Part shown: piece after piece, positions 1 through 12,100 of the stretch | How the letters are laid out: the number at the start of each line of letters is the position of its first letter | Numbering within the stretch: position 1 is the stretch's first letter | Assembly: GCA_016648135.1 (NCBI GenBank) | Contig: JADDOH010000507.1 | Location: 27,792-91,791, forward strand | From: Agrypnia vestita | Taxonomy: Eukaryota > Arthropoda > Insecta > Trichoptera > Phryganeidae | DNA length: 64,000 nucleotides | Reading direction: 5' to 3' | Made by a program: the position numbers and the translations under genes | Notes under the pieces: model-generated | Seen by the model: only the letters and a program-made list of their open reading frames with translations | The model's database searches: none | What the model was told of the DNA's origin: nothing

Positions 1-225
1 AGTGGGATACGATAGAAATGTTAATTTAAAATAACATTCGTCAGATGTTTATGCCCGCGGTGACAAGCGACTCGACAAGTATTCATATTGCTAATTGTTG
101 GATCAATTTAGTCAACATGTTCATATTTGTTATAATCAATAAATATACTAAATAGACTCTTGTCATAAAATGATCGCAATTAAAAATGCGAGCGAATTTA
201 AAATGGCTATCGAGTCAATACTAAC

Positions 226-467
226 GTGTATCCGTCTGTCCACTCCATGTTGTCCATGAGGCTCCAGGCCGCGTAGCCCGTAACGTTGACTCCGTCTTCG
301 GTGATGGCCTGGTGCACGGCTTCCAGGTAACCGTTCATGTAGTTGACTCTGACCATATCCCGCAGACCCTTGACGGTGGACACCCCATTCTCCGTGATGA
401 TGATCTCGGGATTTCCGTAGTCCTCTTTGATCATGGTCAGCTGCTTTCTCAGACCGATGGGATACGC
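226..467 (-). CDS. GH1 gene exon 6 (nucleophile glutamate)
   Basis: Residues 378-457 plus two bases. It carries the nucleophile motif IIITENG (E403) and the C-terminal [12 protein letters not shown] segment, which lines the glycone subsite. Acceptor TTTTTAG|GCGTAT; the inferred donor is TACAC|GTTAGT at 225-224. Reading through that donor adds only five residues before a stop, whereas GH1 proteins continue after DGYT, so a further exon outside the window is expected. Confidence 0.9.
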
Positions 468-3400
468 CTAAAAAGCGACACACATAGATTAGTAAGACAT
501 CGATCGAGTTACCGTTCTCCGTTGTCGGTTTAATCGGGTTTTCCGAAAAATGTGGAAATATTTGGAGGCACGTACCTTGAGCCACTCAAAAGCGGAGGCC
601 GGCCACGACTGGTTCTGGTACCTCGGGAAACGGTAGTCGTCCTCCAGGGAGGGAATGGACTTCTTCTCTCTCTCGTCGGTGTAGCGGGTGATGAAGGAGG
701 TGTAGTGGTTCAGGCCGAAGTAGTCGTAGGTGCCTCGAATGTACTCCACCTCCTCGGGGCTGAAGGAAGGCAGGCGCGAGAAGCTGTACTTCTGCTCCTT
801 GCTGCGCGTGGCCACCATCTGCTTCATCACCGCGGGGTAGTCACCCTCCTTGGTGAAGATGGGATTAGCGAACCAGCCGAGCTGAAAAATTCATTTCTGA
901 TGAAAACGTGTCCATGTCTTCTGGAAACGGATTATTTGTTAATTGAAAGCATTATGGGATATAATTATCCGCGTGTGTAGTAATTACCGCTTGTTGCTCG
1001 TGGCATTCGAATGATAATTTACAATAATAATAGCCTCTGGCTCGGAGCTCCGGTAATGTTCAAACTCATTTTATTTGTTACTACCAGAAGTTGCGCGACG
1101 CCGAGTGGCTCCAATACACTATCAGCGGTATTAAAGCGGAAAATTGTATCTTTATTTATTATTTTTCTTGATGATGATTATGATGCGATGGTAGAGTGGT
1201 CGGAGGTTCGAAAATTTTTCTCCATTATTTTAAACAAAATCATAATACCCAGGTGCTTAATTCAGACAATTACAGATTTTTGTGCACAAACATCATCGCG
1301 ATCCGCTCAATTTAAAATAACTAAGCGAGCTCTATTTAAAGAGAGTAAAATTCATTTCTGAAATACATTTTCGGTGTAGGAGTACGAGTGTGAAGATGTA
1401 GTAGGAATTTTTTTTTAATTACCAGGAACTGCATGACGGTCTGTGACGCGTATTTGTCTTTCGGTGATTCAGTCTCGGGCTCCACCCATGGCGCTGTAAG
1501 ACTGATTCCAATTTTGCCTGAAATAAACATATACACACGTTCAATAAGATTATTTTAATAATCGAATGCTTCTCATTTTATGATGGTCTTCTCTCCCCGC
1601 TAAACTCGGAGAGAGTTTGAGAATATTGAGAGAACCACTAAATACAAGGTGAATGAAAAATAAAATACCTTTCTGCTCAGGCTTGAAGGTGTCGTTGTAG
1701 AGGTGGTAGACCCTCGCGTGCGCCTTGATGACGGTGTGCGCGCAGAGGTACTCGCCCACGCCGTGGAAGTTGATCCCGGGAGCCAGCCCCCCCTCGACCC
1801 AGGACTGGCCGTAGCCGTTCAGGCACACGTTCGTCGGCTCGTTGATCGTGATCCATATCTTCACCCTGTCGCCGAAAGCCCGGAAGGCCACTCTCGCGAA
1901 GTCCTCGAAGTAGTCCACCATCAGCGGGTTGGGCCACCCGCCCAGCTCCTGCAGCTTCTGGGGCAGGTCCCAGTGGTAGAGGGTCACGATGGGGGTGATG
2001 TTGTGGGACAGGAGCGTGTCGATGATGCCGTTGTAGTAGTTGAGTCCGTCCTCGCTGACCTTGTCGCTGAAGCCCGAGGGGAGCAGCCGCGTCCACGCGA
2101 TGGAGAAGCGGTAGAAGTCCACTCCCAGCTCCAGCAGCATCTCTATGTCCCTCTTCCACAGGCGGTACGAGTCGCACGCCACGTCCCCCGTGGTGTGGTC
2201 CAGCACGGCCACGGGGTCGTTGTGCGTGATGTGGTCCCACATGCTGACTCCTTTATCTGAAAACAGGGTCATCCGTTAACTCCGAGTTGTTAACACGCAA
2301 TTCCGTTATCAAATCCTAGCGCAAATCTGATCTCGAGTAATTCCCGCGAGGGCGGATGTCGCGGGTTCCGCCAGCGACACCGATTAAAGGCCGCCGATAA
2401 TCAACACACCTCTGCGGTAGATCAGATACCATTCTTGTAATTAATGTACAAAGTATCGAGTGACCACCATTAATGCGCAATGTGTGGCGGCCAGGAATGG
2501 AATATCGGGAAATTGATTCGGACCATTTGAAGCTTATTTTTTCATTTTATCTTTTAATCCGAGAAAAGAAATCTCACGTCCGAGAACACGGGAAAAAAAT
2601 GTCCTTAAACAGTTCGTTCACCATTGTGGTGTGGGAAAACTTAGAATGAATTTACGAATTACGAGATATTTTCATTATTACAAATGATTGATTACGAGAT
2701 ATTTTTCACCTTGAGTCGCTTGACGTTCGAGATAGATGTAAAACTTTACCTCGAGAAATTATCGAGTAACCACATCCTTCCAAGCAGTTAACCCTGGCGG
2801 AAGCAGCCGCGGGTCGCTGTTCCTTTACATCCATTTCCTATTTCGCTTCCTGATGAGTAATGTAACGCGGAGGTGTCGCGCGCCGTAATGCGATTTAAAG
2901 TGAATTGCGCGAATCCGCACAACACGCTGCCGCCACCTTGAGGCGATCCTTCGGGTCGAGGCGCCCTTTCCAAAATGTGTTTACTCCGACTGCATTCCGG
3001 CCGCCGCGGAGACCGGACACGTTTTTTGTATACTTCGAAGCCTCGCAAAAAGCCAATCCGGGGATTTCCAACTGCCCCCCTCCCGGCCGACGAAGCTGGT
3101 TTGATCGCAAAGTTCGGCCGAGTAATGGTGTCCGCATCTCTCGGCCACGCTCGCTTCTTGTCGGCGAAAACATTTAACAATCGCTACCGATTATTTATTG
3201 GCAGCGTAAACTTCATTAAGATATTGAAGAATTGGGTAAAATGCCACGCCGTGCCCGAAGTGCGAAACCATGGAGCATTTAAAAAATACTCTATTGAGAG
3301 CAAATTTAGTTTTTCTTGATCCCATAACCAGTTCCCCAGCCGGCGCCCCTCTCCCTGCTCGCGCCGTGTTATCACCCGCACAGTGGGCTCGCAAATACCT

Positions 3401-6400
3401 ACGGGGAAATAGACGTTTTGCAATCGCAATCTTGAACTGTAATCTCCGCAACAAAAGTTGAATTTAAATAATAATAACAATATATAAAACTTCTTCTATC
3501 GGAGGTGGCCGTCAGGCTGCAGCAAGTTGAGCGAGGTATATGCCTTTATATTTAAGCTTGCAATTGAGTTATTGCGTAATAATACGAATGATTTTTTCAT
3601 ATTCGTAATGATAGTCCAAAATTTTATAAAAAATAAGCCAGAAATATTGAAAAAAATCCAAAATTTCATGTCGTATCTCCGTAGTTATTAATATTAGGTC
3701 ACGGTTGCTCGAATGTTTTCTACTCATAATCAAAAGCAGGAATGTACCTGCGAAGTATTTTGGACAAGCTCCGTTACACCTGTACACGACTCGCCACGTT
3801 TCGGGTCGCTCATCTTCGTCACATATTATCATCTCCGGAACTTTTGCCTAAAAGTGTCGCCAAATGATTTAGAATAATCGCTGAACAATCGGAGTATATA
3901 ATCCTTTGATTCTATCTTCAATCGATTTTATATTCATATTATTTTATTAAACATTTGTTAATTTTATTCCCATAGCCATTGAAAGATTTGGAAAAAAGGA
4001 AACCAAAAGTTGTAGCAACATTTTTTTACAGAATCCGTCTTCAAACCGCGTTAAATCGTAATTACGAACAGCGTTCGCCCGAGAACTGGTTTAACCAGTT
4101 CGGAAGTTTGGCAACAAATTTTTGATGTTCTTTTAATGCAAAATGATTATCGAGGTGATTAGCGATGATGTACCCAGTCGGGCTCGTCTCTCAACGTGGA
4201 ATATTTCGGGTGCTTCGCCTTTATATGTAAATATTGACATTCAATTTCGCGAGAATATAGTTTCTTGCCGGGGGGATTGTATCATTTGTTTTCTGCGGGC
4301 TTTCGTTCATTTATTTCTCGCTATCGCGACCTCTTTTAAACCGCTTTCGCGCGTCACAACGTACGAAATATTTCGTTTTTCGAGACGCGCCGGCTGGTTG
4401 CGGGGATTTCCCGCTGCACTCGACTTTTCCTCGAGGTCTAGGGCGACCAGAGAGGCCCTCGCCCACCGCGGCTGCTGATTTCGATCAATTCCGCAATAAT
4501 CGATAATTCCGAGAATCGCTATGCCTCGCTCCTCGCGTAGTGCGGCGTAATCGTTTATTTTCCTTCCACAGGCCGGCGGGGCACGGCTCGCCCGGAGAAT
4601 CGGGGTCATCCCGCGAGCGCCGCCATTGTGTCGTGTCGGCGGTAACGGCGATGGCGGAGGTAAAAAAATAATCAAATACCGGATTTCGCTATTCCTCTAC
4701 CAAAGAACCCGTTTTGCATACGGACGAGACGTGAACTTCTCTAAAATGTCGGCGATCATTCAATTGTTTATACCAAATGTAATATCGTACATTTAAGAGT
4801 GCGCAGTTTAAGCGGTCATTTGTATTTAGTTAGCGGGCCTTTATTAGCTATTTATCGGGGACAAAGAAGAGCGTTAGTTACTTTATGCATCGTAGAAAAG
4901 ACTCGCGCTAATTATCGCCCTGGTGCGGTGAGCGCGCACCGACAGAGTTTCCAACTCCAGCTCGAACGTTCTTCAATTACGAACACACGGCAGACCACCA
5001 TTTATACTTTTTTGTAGAAAAATAATATAACTCGAGATGAAACGTTATTATCAAAATATAAGTATAAATCACATTCGGACTTTGAGCAATTACAATAATT
5101 TTTCCGAGACCGTAATAACTAACTTATTAGTAACGTAAAATAAGACATTTAGGTACTTAATTTTAATATACTTATAAGAAATAAGTTGCATCGATTAGTT
5201 AACTAAATATCTATGGACTGTAAAAAGAAGCATTTTATAGATTATTTAAAACTAGCCGTGCACCCGTGAAAAATCACGGGACATAAAATTTTCAGGATTT
5301 TGAAGCTGAAAATTACATGAATAGAACTTTATTCGCTTAAACCTTTAGGTTTAGCTTGGTTTTAACCAAGCACAATAAAAAAATTATATAAAAAAGTCAA
5401 TACCGTGTAATTTGGTGAGCGACCTTCGCGTGTTGCTTGAGTCGTTGCCCGCTGCGCGTAAGTCTAAAAGTGCCTCAATTCCAACAAGTTACGGACGGCG
5501 ACATTGTTATATTTAGACTAGATATTATGAAACGGGTTAAACTTTATTTTTGTAGTTTTTATCGAGTCCTGAAGGTTGTCATTTCGCGCTCTGAGCTTCC
5601 CGGGGATGCGGAGGGTGTCATTATTTATTGACATTTTCCTTTTTCTTACATCACGGGCAGCCGCATCGGCGATGTCTTCTCGCGCACGAGACAACCCGCC
5701 GCCCGCGAAGACCTTGAGGAACTGGTTACCTCCATTAATTTCATTATACCTATCTTAATTACCTGCGCGCGCCTGATTTTACCTCCGCTAAATCACCAGC
5801 CTGCCAGCTCGACGCCTTCAAACGCGGCTCGTACCGGCGCGCGGCGGACCCTCAACTTTACAGGTGTCGCCGGAGATGTCTGCAATACCGACGAATCAGG
5901 CGGGATTTAGTATAACATACTTTTTCTTATTTTGCATTTTGTTTCATCAAAATGGTTCAGTTTTCAATGCGGTCAGTCTGGCTATTCATTGTATTATTCC
6001 ATGCTATTACAGGCATCAGATAGCCTCGAGGTGTCGAGATGGAGTTGTAAGTGCGGCTGAAGTTTATTGTTTCCCAATTTTCAGGTTGCGCAGAGCATCT
6101 GCACGCCATTCGCGCCAACGCGCGTTCAATTCTGGCTCATTTTGTTTTCGATTTAATAATCCCGTAAAACGATCAATTTCCTTGAAATTTGTAAATTACG
6201 CTTGTTCACGCACTGTGAACACGTTGCAGTGCAGATTCAACAGCCTGCCGAATGCAGAATCCCGCAGCCGACGTGTCGCGTCCTTGGAACGTCCGTCGAT
6301 TGTCGGTTGTGGCAGAGGAAAATGCGAGTCTGGAGTCACTCGAGCGGGACGGCTGAGGACTGCTTGCCCCGTAAATCGCTATTCGTAAAACCTGGTGTCA

Positions 6401-9400
6401 GTCAGACGACAATATGAACTTAAATCAAAATAACAAAAATTCCGACCCTTTCAGTACTCTAGCCTGGAGTCATATGATGCATAATTTTACCCTCGCGTGA
6501 CCAGAGAAATTTGACTCGGATAAATTATCGCATTTCTTCGGATGTCTTTCAAAGTTGTAAAAACAAATATGTTCTAGTAACGATTGCTTTGCCATTGAGC
6601 GCTTGATTTTCGTTCTTGTAATGCCACAATATCTTACCGCGTGTGACACGGGAAAATTGAAAAGAAACTGATACGTCAAGTTTCCGTTGAAATATAGGTA
6701 GAATTAGACGAATACGCGACATTTTTTACGCTTTTATTTAGCTTCACTATTAAATCATCTCCCGCCTACGTGATTTAACTACTATTTTTAAGAAATGCCG
6801 TTCAGTTTGTAACAATCGCTTTTCAAGTTATTACGCCAAAGATTTTTTCAGCTTTTAATACCACCGCTGAATGTTAGTGTTTTTCTAACATAAAAAAGTA
6901 CCGTTGAAATGCGGCGCTCAATTCACTCTGTTGCTATTTTTAAATCATGCAATCGTCCTATGGCGGGTAATAGTTCGTCAATTCCTCTATAACTTACTAA
7001 TTTTATACTACACTCGGCGCTTCTAGAGATACACTTCTTCTAATACAACCTGTTGCCAAGGTAGCCTCTGTCCTTGATACGTAAAACCAAACGTAATAAA
7101 CAATAATCGCGTCGCGTGATTGTGAAATCTCCAAATAAACCTTAATTAATGGAGTATTTCGGGTGACTTGTCGCGCGGGCAGACCGCGTGACCTCTGGCT
7201 TTACCCGACCGTGGCTTGAAGAAGAATATTACGACAGACATCGAGAAAAACTTGCAAAAATTATTGATCTTTAAATTTCAAGTCTGTCGTCCGCCAAACC
7301 GCGTGAGAAATATTACCACGGCCTTAGTGTGATGATAGTTGCACTATGGATACAAAGTATTGTTAAACAGGGGAAATAATGTTTTTACAGGCAGGTAATG
7401 AGTAATGGAGGTACTCACCGGCGGCGTTCCATCCCCCTTCGATCTGGTAGGCGGCCGTGGCCACCCCGAACTGGAAGCTGTCGGGGAACCTCCTCAGGTG
7501 CTCGTGGCACAGGGCGCTGCAACATTATTTACACAAATTATAGTATTAGTGTACTCAAATCTTATTCAAACATCGTAATAACCGGTGCAGAGCGGAGTGG
7601 AAGCCCGATAAGCCGGGCGCACAGCATTGTGCCTTCACCTTTACACGCAATTAGACTAACGTTTAACGTCGGTTACCAGTAAAACACTGCCTGGCTACGA
7701 ACCGTCAATAATGCGAGTACTGTCAGTTTCAGGAGGAAATATTAGTCGAGGCCATTCTGATGCGTATTACAAAAAGGATTGTGGATCTCAGAATTTCCTC
7801 ATTAGTTTATATTCCGTCGTCGTCGACTTTTGGGTTCAAGGAAGCAATTGATGAAATTTACAAGATAGTACAAATAGACTTAGAATATACAAATAGAATT
7901 AATTACACTTTAATGGAGTAAATTTTTACTTATGTTTTGTTCCCCATGAATTATTTATATTTATTTATTTTAAAGTAACCTAATTATTGCTCATTTTCCT
8001 TTTAAATATGTTTTATTTTATCTTCTTATCTTATTAATCAGGTATATTGGTTTAATTATCTTTATTTTAAAGGTCTCTAATTATTACTATGTTATTAATG
8101 TGTAGGTACTAATCATCGTTTATATAAATTTTCATTTTATATTGTTAATTTATCTTAAATACTTCAATTTGTATTGTTATTTTAAATTATTTACTATAAA
8201 GCGTGTTTTATGTTAGGTATATAAAAATCCTTTTAATTTTCTTGTACTGTAAACGCCCACTAGGGTGTTTATTATTAATAAATAAATAATGTTCGAAATC
8301 AGAAAGCTCTTTAGTTAGATTCTAAAGAAGGCGATTTAAGCTTTGTTAAAGCTCTATCGCATTCTTCTTCCTCGCATTCATCTCCCTCCGTTCTTCTGTA
8401 CCGGCGATGGATTTTCACGCTTTGTATCAATCAAAATTCTGGTCGGTCAGCCATCGCCTTAGCTGGAACCGATCGACTGCTCGGGGTCTAGTTTAGAATT
8501 TTCGATCTTCGGGTTCAGCGTGACCTTCGGGGTTAGCGCGTAATCCCAGAAACCTGAGGAGCTGGTTATCGCGAGTGTCGCGGACTCGTGAGATAACAGA
8601 TTGTTTGTAAACAGTGTGCATCGCGGGTTATGAGACTGCCCGAAGGCCGAGCCGCGGCATTTGCTTTCACTTTGGCAACAGTCGCCTCGGTGCAGACACC
8701 TACTTTAGCGTAACAACCGACCGGACAGTCGCGCCGGGGGAGGGCCACTCCGCTCGCACCGAGACCGCTTATCGCGCCGCTCCGTTCGCTTCGAGAGCAG
8801 ATCTGTCTCTTCTGTTACGCGGATAGCGTTCAGTAACGCGGACTGAAGAAACGGAGGTTATTTCGCAACCGTATTCAATCACTCCAGGCGCGTTCTTTCA
8901 ATGTACCCTTCCTTCCCCCGGGCACCCTGGCGGATGAAACTAGTCTAAAGAGACGGAAGCGAGAGATCCTGCGCTGTTGATTAATATTCTGTTCCGTACC
9001 AGTTTCCATCCCTGTTCCCCGAGATCAGTTTGAGGTGGCTTCCTGATCTAGTTTTACTCGTTTTCAGTTTCAAATCGTATGTTGCCCGCATCGACACAAA
9101 ATTCTAGTGGCACAGACATAATGAGATAACACCTGCGTACGAATTTGTATTTAAAACATATTTTGTTTGATAAGTATGCAAATCCAGAAGGATCGGTATC
9201 CTGCCACCTCCCGCAGATGCGCTTTAAATTACTCCCACGTACGAGTACAATGTTGGGAAGAGGGACGGTGGGAAACTACAGACTCCATTGTTTAAACAAA
9301 TTATACACTTCGTTACTATTTTTGGCACTATCCGAATTAATATCAACAATTTGAATCCGAAACAAGCGTCTTAAATGTTCCTGGCATCGTTATATTAAAA

Positions 9401-10207
9401 TTAGTTAATATTAATCAGTGATGAATCAAGAAGTGTTGGAGAGCTGTTTCGTGCTGCCCGCGACAGGGACGCTTTCTCTCGGGTGATAGTCAACGTTGGG
9501 GGGACCTGACATGACACCAAAAGAAGAAGAAGAAGAATATTAACCAGTAAATCCTTAAATAAGACAATAGTTTTAAATTATAATTCATTTATCTAATCAA
9601 CTAACTAACCATCACGTCGATGGTTGGAGTTTTCCCCACAGGGGTAGGCAGAGAGGATAGAACATCGCATTCTTATATCTTGGCACACCACTTTTTCTTC
9701 GGCTACATTCGTACTGCATAATGCTAAACAATATTACTCTGAACATTGATCTGTTCCATGTCTCTGAGAGGGCTTTCCGAAGCAGGATTCTCCTACACCT
9801 TTGATTTGAATGAATTTATAAACATTTGATATTTTGTTGATATTTTCTCATTTGTTAACAATATTTACGAATTAAACACATGTTTGTAATGTAAATGTTA
9901 TATTAAAAATAAATAAATTGAAATTTAAATACTTCTTCTCACGCATGTTCTACGATTGTTGGGGCTTTTAACAGGCCGTTAATAACTTTTTTGTCGCAAA
10001 ATAAAATTGGAAACACACATGCACACACACGAATATTAACGGTAATAAATAAATAAATACACCTTTGGTTAAATATTTAAATTGGACACTATTGACCAGA
10101 GAGTGAGACCGAATTTTCGTACAAATAACACTACACTATTTTTAAAAATATATATAAAGTTACCTTCCGAATAGGACGAGTCCCACAGCAAAGATCCTGG
10201 CGGCCAT
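226..10207 (-). CDS. GH1 family beta-glucosidase / myrosinase-like enzyme, 3' end outside window
   Basis: Glycosyl hydrolase family 1 enzyme, expected to cleave beta-glycosides by the retaining mechanism. Six exons join in frame: 10207-10164, 7516-7419, 2256-1669, 1517-1423, 881-576 and 467-226, giving 457 codons plus 2 nt, with GT-AG at every junction. The N-terminus is hydrophobic (residues 1-18), so the protein is probably secreted or lumenal. Seen family residues: Q39 in YQIEG, H142 in YHWD, acid/base E187 in TINEP, nucleophile E403 in ITENG, and W445, E452 and W453 in the NMEW region. Both glutamates are kept, unlike plant myrosinases, where the acid/base is Gln. Possible N-glycosylation sites are N235, N365 and N438. 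Family proteins are about 490-530 residues, so roughly 40-60 are missing; after ACAC a GTTAGT donor follows and no FGLY-type exon is found down to position 1. Whether the substrate is a dietary glucoside or a glucosinolate cannot be told from sequence. Confidence 0.93.
576..881 (-). CDS. GH1 gene exon 5
   Basis: Residues 276-377, exactly 102 codons in phase 0. It contains [16 protein letters not shown] and the [11 protein letters not shown] motif of the GH1 barrel. Acceptor TTTTTCAG|CTCGG, donor CTCAAG|GTACGT. Confidence 0.93.
1423..1517 (-). CDS. GH1 gene exon 4
   Basis: Residues 244-275, encoding [13 protein letters not shown] and ending [10 protein letters not shown], the segment that normally precedes the GWFANPIF motif in GH1. 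Acceptor TTTCAG|GCAAA, donor TTCCTG|GTAATT. Phase is 1 in and 0 out. Confidence 0.9.
1669..2256 (-). CDS. GH1 gene exon 3 (acid/base glutamate)
   Basis: Largest exon, residues 48-243. It starts [12 protein letters not shown], contains the YHWDLPQ strand (H142) and the WITINEP motif with acid/base E187. It is clearly more GC-rich than its flanks. Acceptor TTTTCAG|AT, donor CAGAAAG|GTATTT. An open frame runs a few codons past the donor, so a simple ORF call would overextend this exon. Confidence 0.95.
2257..7418 (-). other. GH1 intron 2 (5.2 kb)
   Basis: No conserved coding exon was recognised on either strand. It holds GC-rich patches (about 2,880-3,130, 4,380-4,640 and 5,580-6,400) separated by AT-rich DNA, a decayed foldback arm near 3,560-3,840, and a short repeat beginning with a CCCGTGA/TCACGGG hairpin near 5,253-5,290. 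The open frames in the GC-rich patches show no family motifs. Confidence 0.6.
3560..3840 (-). repeat. Decayed arm of the long foldback element family
   Basis: Shares with the elements at 12,101-12,631 and 28,756-29,308 the order: a stretch near TGATAGTCCAA, an ATATTGAAAAAAA stretch, TATCTCC, ATATTAGGTCA, then ACTCATAATCAAA. Only one arm is present. Confidence 0.5.
7419..7516 (-). CDS. GH1 gene exon 2 (N-terminal GH1 signature)
   Basis: Encodes residues 15-47 and the first base of codon 48. It carries the GH1 N-terminal signature: [18 protein letters not shown], then GWN. Q39 in this motif is the glycone-binding Gln of the family. Acceptor TTGCAG|CGCC, donor GCCG|GTGAGT. It is isolated between a 2.6-kb and a 5.2-kb intron. 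Confidence 0.92.
7900..8290 (+). mobile_element. Jockey/CR1-like retrotransposon 3' end
   Basis: Matches, as reverse complement, the sequence at 48,280-48,496 plus 49,333-49,450, including the segment around TATAAAAATCCTTTTAA and the terminal CGCCCACTAGGGTG followed by AATAAATAAATAA. The A-rich terminal repeat suits a non-LTR 3' end. No coding remains. Confidence 0.5.
9420..9535 (+). mobile_element. 5'-truncated RTE-like retrotransposon (GAA tail)
   Basis: The terminal ~110 bp are nearly identical to the 3' ends at 23,789-24,216 and 58,020-58,655: coding for the C-terminal [16 protein letters not shown] peptide, then CCTGACATGACACC and a (GAA)n tail. It is flanked by a 13-bp duplication with one mismatch, AATATTAATCAGT (9,407-9,419) and AATATTAACCAGT (9,536-9,548). 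It sits in GH1 intron 1. Confidence 0.75.
9595..9712 (-). mobile_element. RTE-like fragment (TTAG-tail family)
   Basis: Reverse-strand 3' end sharing CTAACTAACCATCACG, AGGGGTAGGCAGAGAGGAT and TGGCACACCACTT with the copies at 16,235-16,950 and 52,930-53,270 and with the plus-strand copy ending at 57,303. Confidence 0.6.
9713..9925 (+). mobile_element. Jockey/CR1-like 3' end
   Basis: Shares ACATTGATCTGTTCCAT and CCGAAGCAGGATTCTCCTAC with 59,640-59,760, and partly with 27,605-27,715 and 28,080-28,130. It ends in AATAAATAAATTGAAATT-like tails, suggesting one non-LTR 3'-end family. Confidence 0.45.
10164..10207 (-). CDS. GH1 gene exon 1 (start codon, signal peptide)
   Basis: Encodes the first 14 residues plus two bases of codon 15. 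The peptide [14 protein letters not shown] is a typical signal-peptide core; with exon 2 it continues SALC, a plausible cleavage region near residues 16-18. The donor is GGAAG|GTAACT. This ATG is chosen because the downstream frame joins exactly to exon 2 and because a TATA-like box lies just upstream. Confidence 0.85.
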
Positions 10208-10230
10208 CGCGGTAACAAGGCGCACTTCAC

Positions 10231-10240
10231 TTTATATATA
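10231..10240 (-). promoter_or_regulatory. TATA-like box of the GH1 gene
   Basis: On the minus strand the bases read TATATATAAA, about 25-35 bp upstream of the ATG at 10207. If this is the functional TATA box, transcription would begin almost at the start codon and the 5' UTR would be only a few bases. A spliced upstream leader is the alternative. Confidence 0.4.
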
Positions 10241-10244
10241 GAAT

Positions 10245-10460
10245 GTAGGTACAGACACAGACAGGTGCACGGAGGGTGCGAGGTGAGCCCGGCTGCGGAA
10301 GAAGCGATCGACTGCGGAGGCTCCGCCGCGGCGCGCGGTTATATGGCCCGGCCCGCTGCTAGCCGCAGTGGCCTTTCGCGACTCGCCGACACTGCCCGCC
10401 CGAGACCTGCCATCGGGGAAGCCCCTGGAAGAGTTTTGACAATCAAAAAGCGGGCGTGAG
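10245..10460. promoter_or_regulatory. GC-rich upstream region of the GH1 gene
   Basis: A stretch rich in CCG, GCG and CGGCC sits immediately upstream of the GH1 TATA-like box and contrasts with the AT-rich surroundings. A 64-codon open frame on the plus strand here is what GC-rich DNA gives by chance. The regulatory role is inferred from position only. Confidence 0.3.
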
Positions 10461-10464
10461 AATA

Positions 10465-12100
10465 TGCATAATTCGAGAATGAAGCGTCAGGACAGCCAGT
10501 ATAAGAAATAGTAAATACATTTTTTTTGCCAGTAAGTTTTGTAACATAAATTTTTTGTGCGAATTGAGGTGAATACTCACGAAAACGGCGCTATATATCT
10601 CATCCAATTATTAATAAAATTCTTAGTTTTGCGTTTCTATAGTCTGTCTTTTTGCAAAAAATATTATCAAGTTGGATTGTGGCGATCAGCTACGTAATTG
10701 ATTACTCGCGCAATCTTGATCTAACACCACCCACACAACAGGCAGGCGGACGACTTTCCAACTCTCGTACATTGTCCAACCTGCATTCCGATTTGCCCAA
10801 TTCAAATCTTTATATTTGGTATCAATTTGTTGACTTTTGAAATTTTGTCTCGGGTCAAGGTTGGTTTTAAGTAGAAGGAAAAAAGGGGAGACAATGGCCC
10901 GAATTCGGAATCGATATTTAGATGATTTTACGGTTAATCAGAATTCATTCTTCTACAGAGCCTCGTCATATTATATATAAAAGATATATAAATAAAAATA
11001 CAAGTTACAATACTATGATTCTCCCGCTTATTGTTCCACTATATTATTTATAAACAACGAAGGAATTTCAATCAGATTGGTATATGAGTTGTTCTTAATT
11101 GAGCTCTAGTTGAATATTTCAAGATTACGTTGTTTTGTTGATTTATTGTAACTGAGAACTTGCGAATACTCTGTATAAATAAATAAATAAGTATTGATTC
11201 GGGGCAAAGAGTAGTGTCGCGGGAGTCCACTGGGCTCATCGCGGGAAAGTCCTCCGGCCTGAGTCAGCCCTCCGCCGCCGCCGAGCAGCGCGACGGATTT
11301 CCCCGAAACTGGACGTCTTTACCGCCGTTATTAATAGCTGGGGATAACAGATGGAGATACACGCGTTACACAGTGCGCTGTGTCGTCAACCTCGACCAGG
11401 CGGGACCTTCTAATAATCATACTGAGAAACTGTAAAGCGCCCGCTGTGACACTAATGTGCCGCAGGTAGCGCTTAGGCTAAACAAATCAGGTACGAAATA
11501 TGAACAATAGATAAAAACAACTATTTCAAGTACGGTCAAGTAAACATCCATATCTCAAAATTGCGAGAAAATATAAACATGCCTAGCCGCGAAAATACGG
11601 CAAAGGGTGGAAACGTTGCATTTAAATTGTCTGTAGGTGTATTTCAAAGGGCGATTTGAACGCTAAACCTACACAGTCCCTACCAAAACTACCGATGGCG
11701 GATAGTAGTTTTATATAATTTGCGGATTTTTTCTCACATACTTTATACAAAATTTATTAGAGCGACGACTCTCAAATTTGATTGGGCGGCATTTACCCAG
11801 ATAGTTAGCTTGTCAATATGTAGACATTAAATCTGAAAAAATATGTATTACGAGCGTTTTTATTGTCCGTATATCATATACATTTAACTGCACGGCAGTT
11901 GTTTATGCCGAGGCAGTGAATTTCAACCAGAAGGTAACAAAGATTACACAACTCGTATCTATTGTTGTAATTACAATAACTGTCGACCAAAGCAAAAAAT
12001 GTCATTACCGTCTATGCCGTAATAAAAATCAATTTATGTTAAATGATCGTTTGATAGCTTTTTGATCTCTCTTCGAAAAACCATTTTCATTTATTTTAAA
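10465..12100. other. Non-coding stretch, no gene seen
   Basis: AT-rich DNA with one GC-rich patch (11,210-11,440) whose open frame shows no known motif. No repeats with clear ends were identified. Confidence 0.5.

Larger units (their letters stand above)
7517..10163 (-). other. GH1 intron 1 (2.6 kb), retrotransposon-rich
   Basis: Contains a Jockey-like 3' end (about 7,900-8,290), a GC-rich patch (8,400-9,060) with no recognisable coding, an RTE-like 3' end with target duplication (9,420-9,535), a fragment of a second RTE-like family and another Jockey-like 3' end (9,595-9,925). Confidence 0.6.

Noticed and set aside
1677..2260. Long open frames on both strands over GH1 exon 3 (185-187 codons)
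   Set aside because: They are shadows of the GC-rich exon in other frames; only the frame with TINEP and YHWD motifs fits a protein family.
2788..3461. Several overlapping open frames in a GC-rich patch of GH1 intron 2
   Set aside because: Low stop-codon density from composition; no motifs, no splice logic and no consistent frame.
5864..6388. 174-codon open frame in GH1 intron 2
   Set aside because: No recognisable domain or codon pattern; the mix of basic, Ser and Cys residues looks like chance reading of GC-rich intron.
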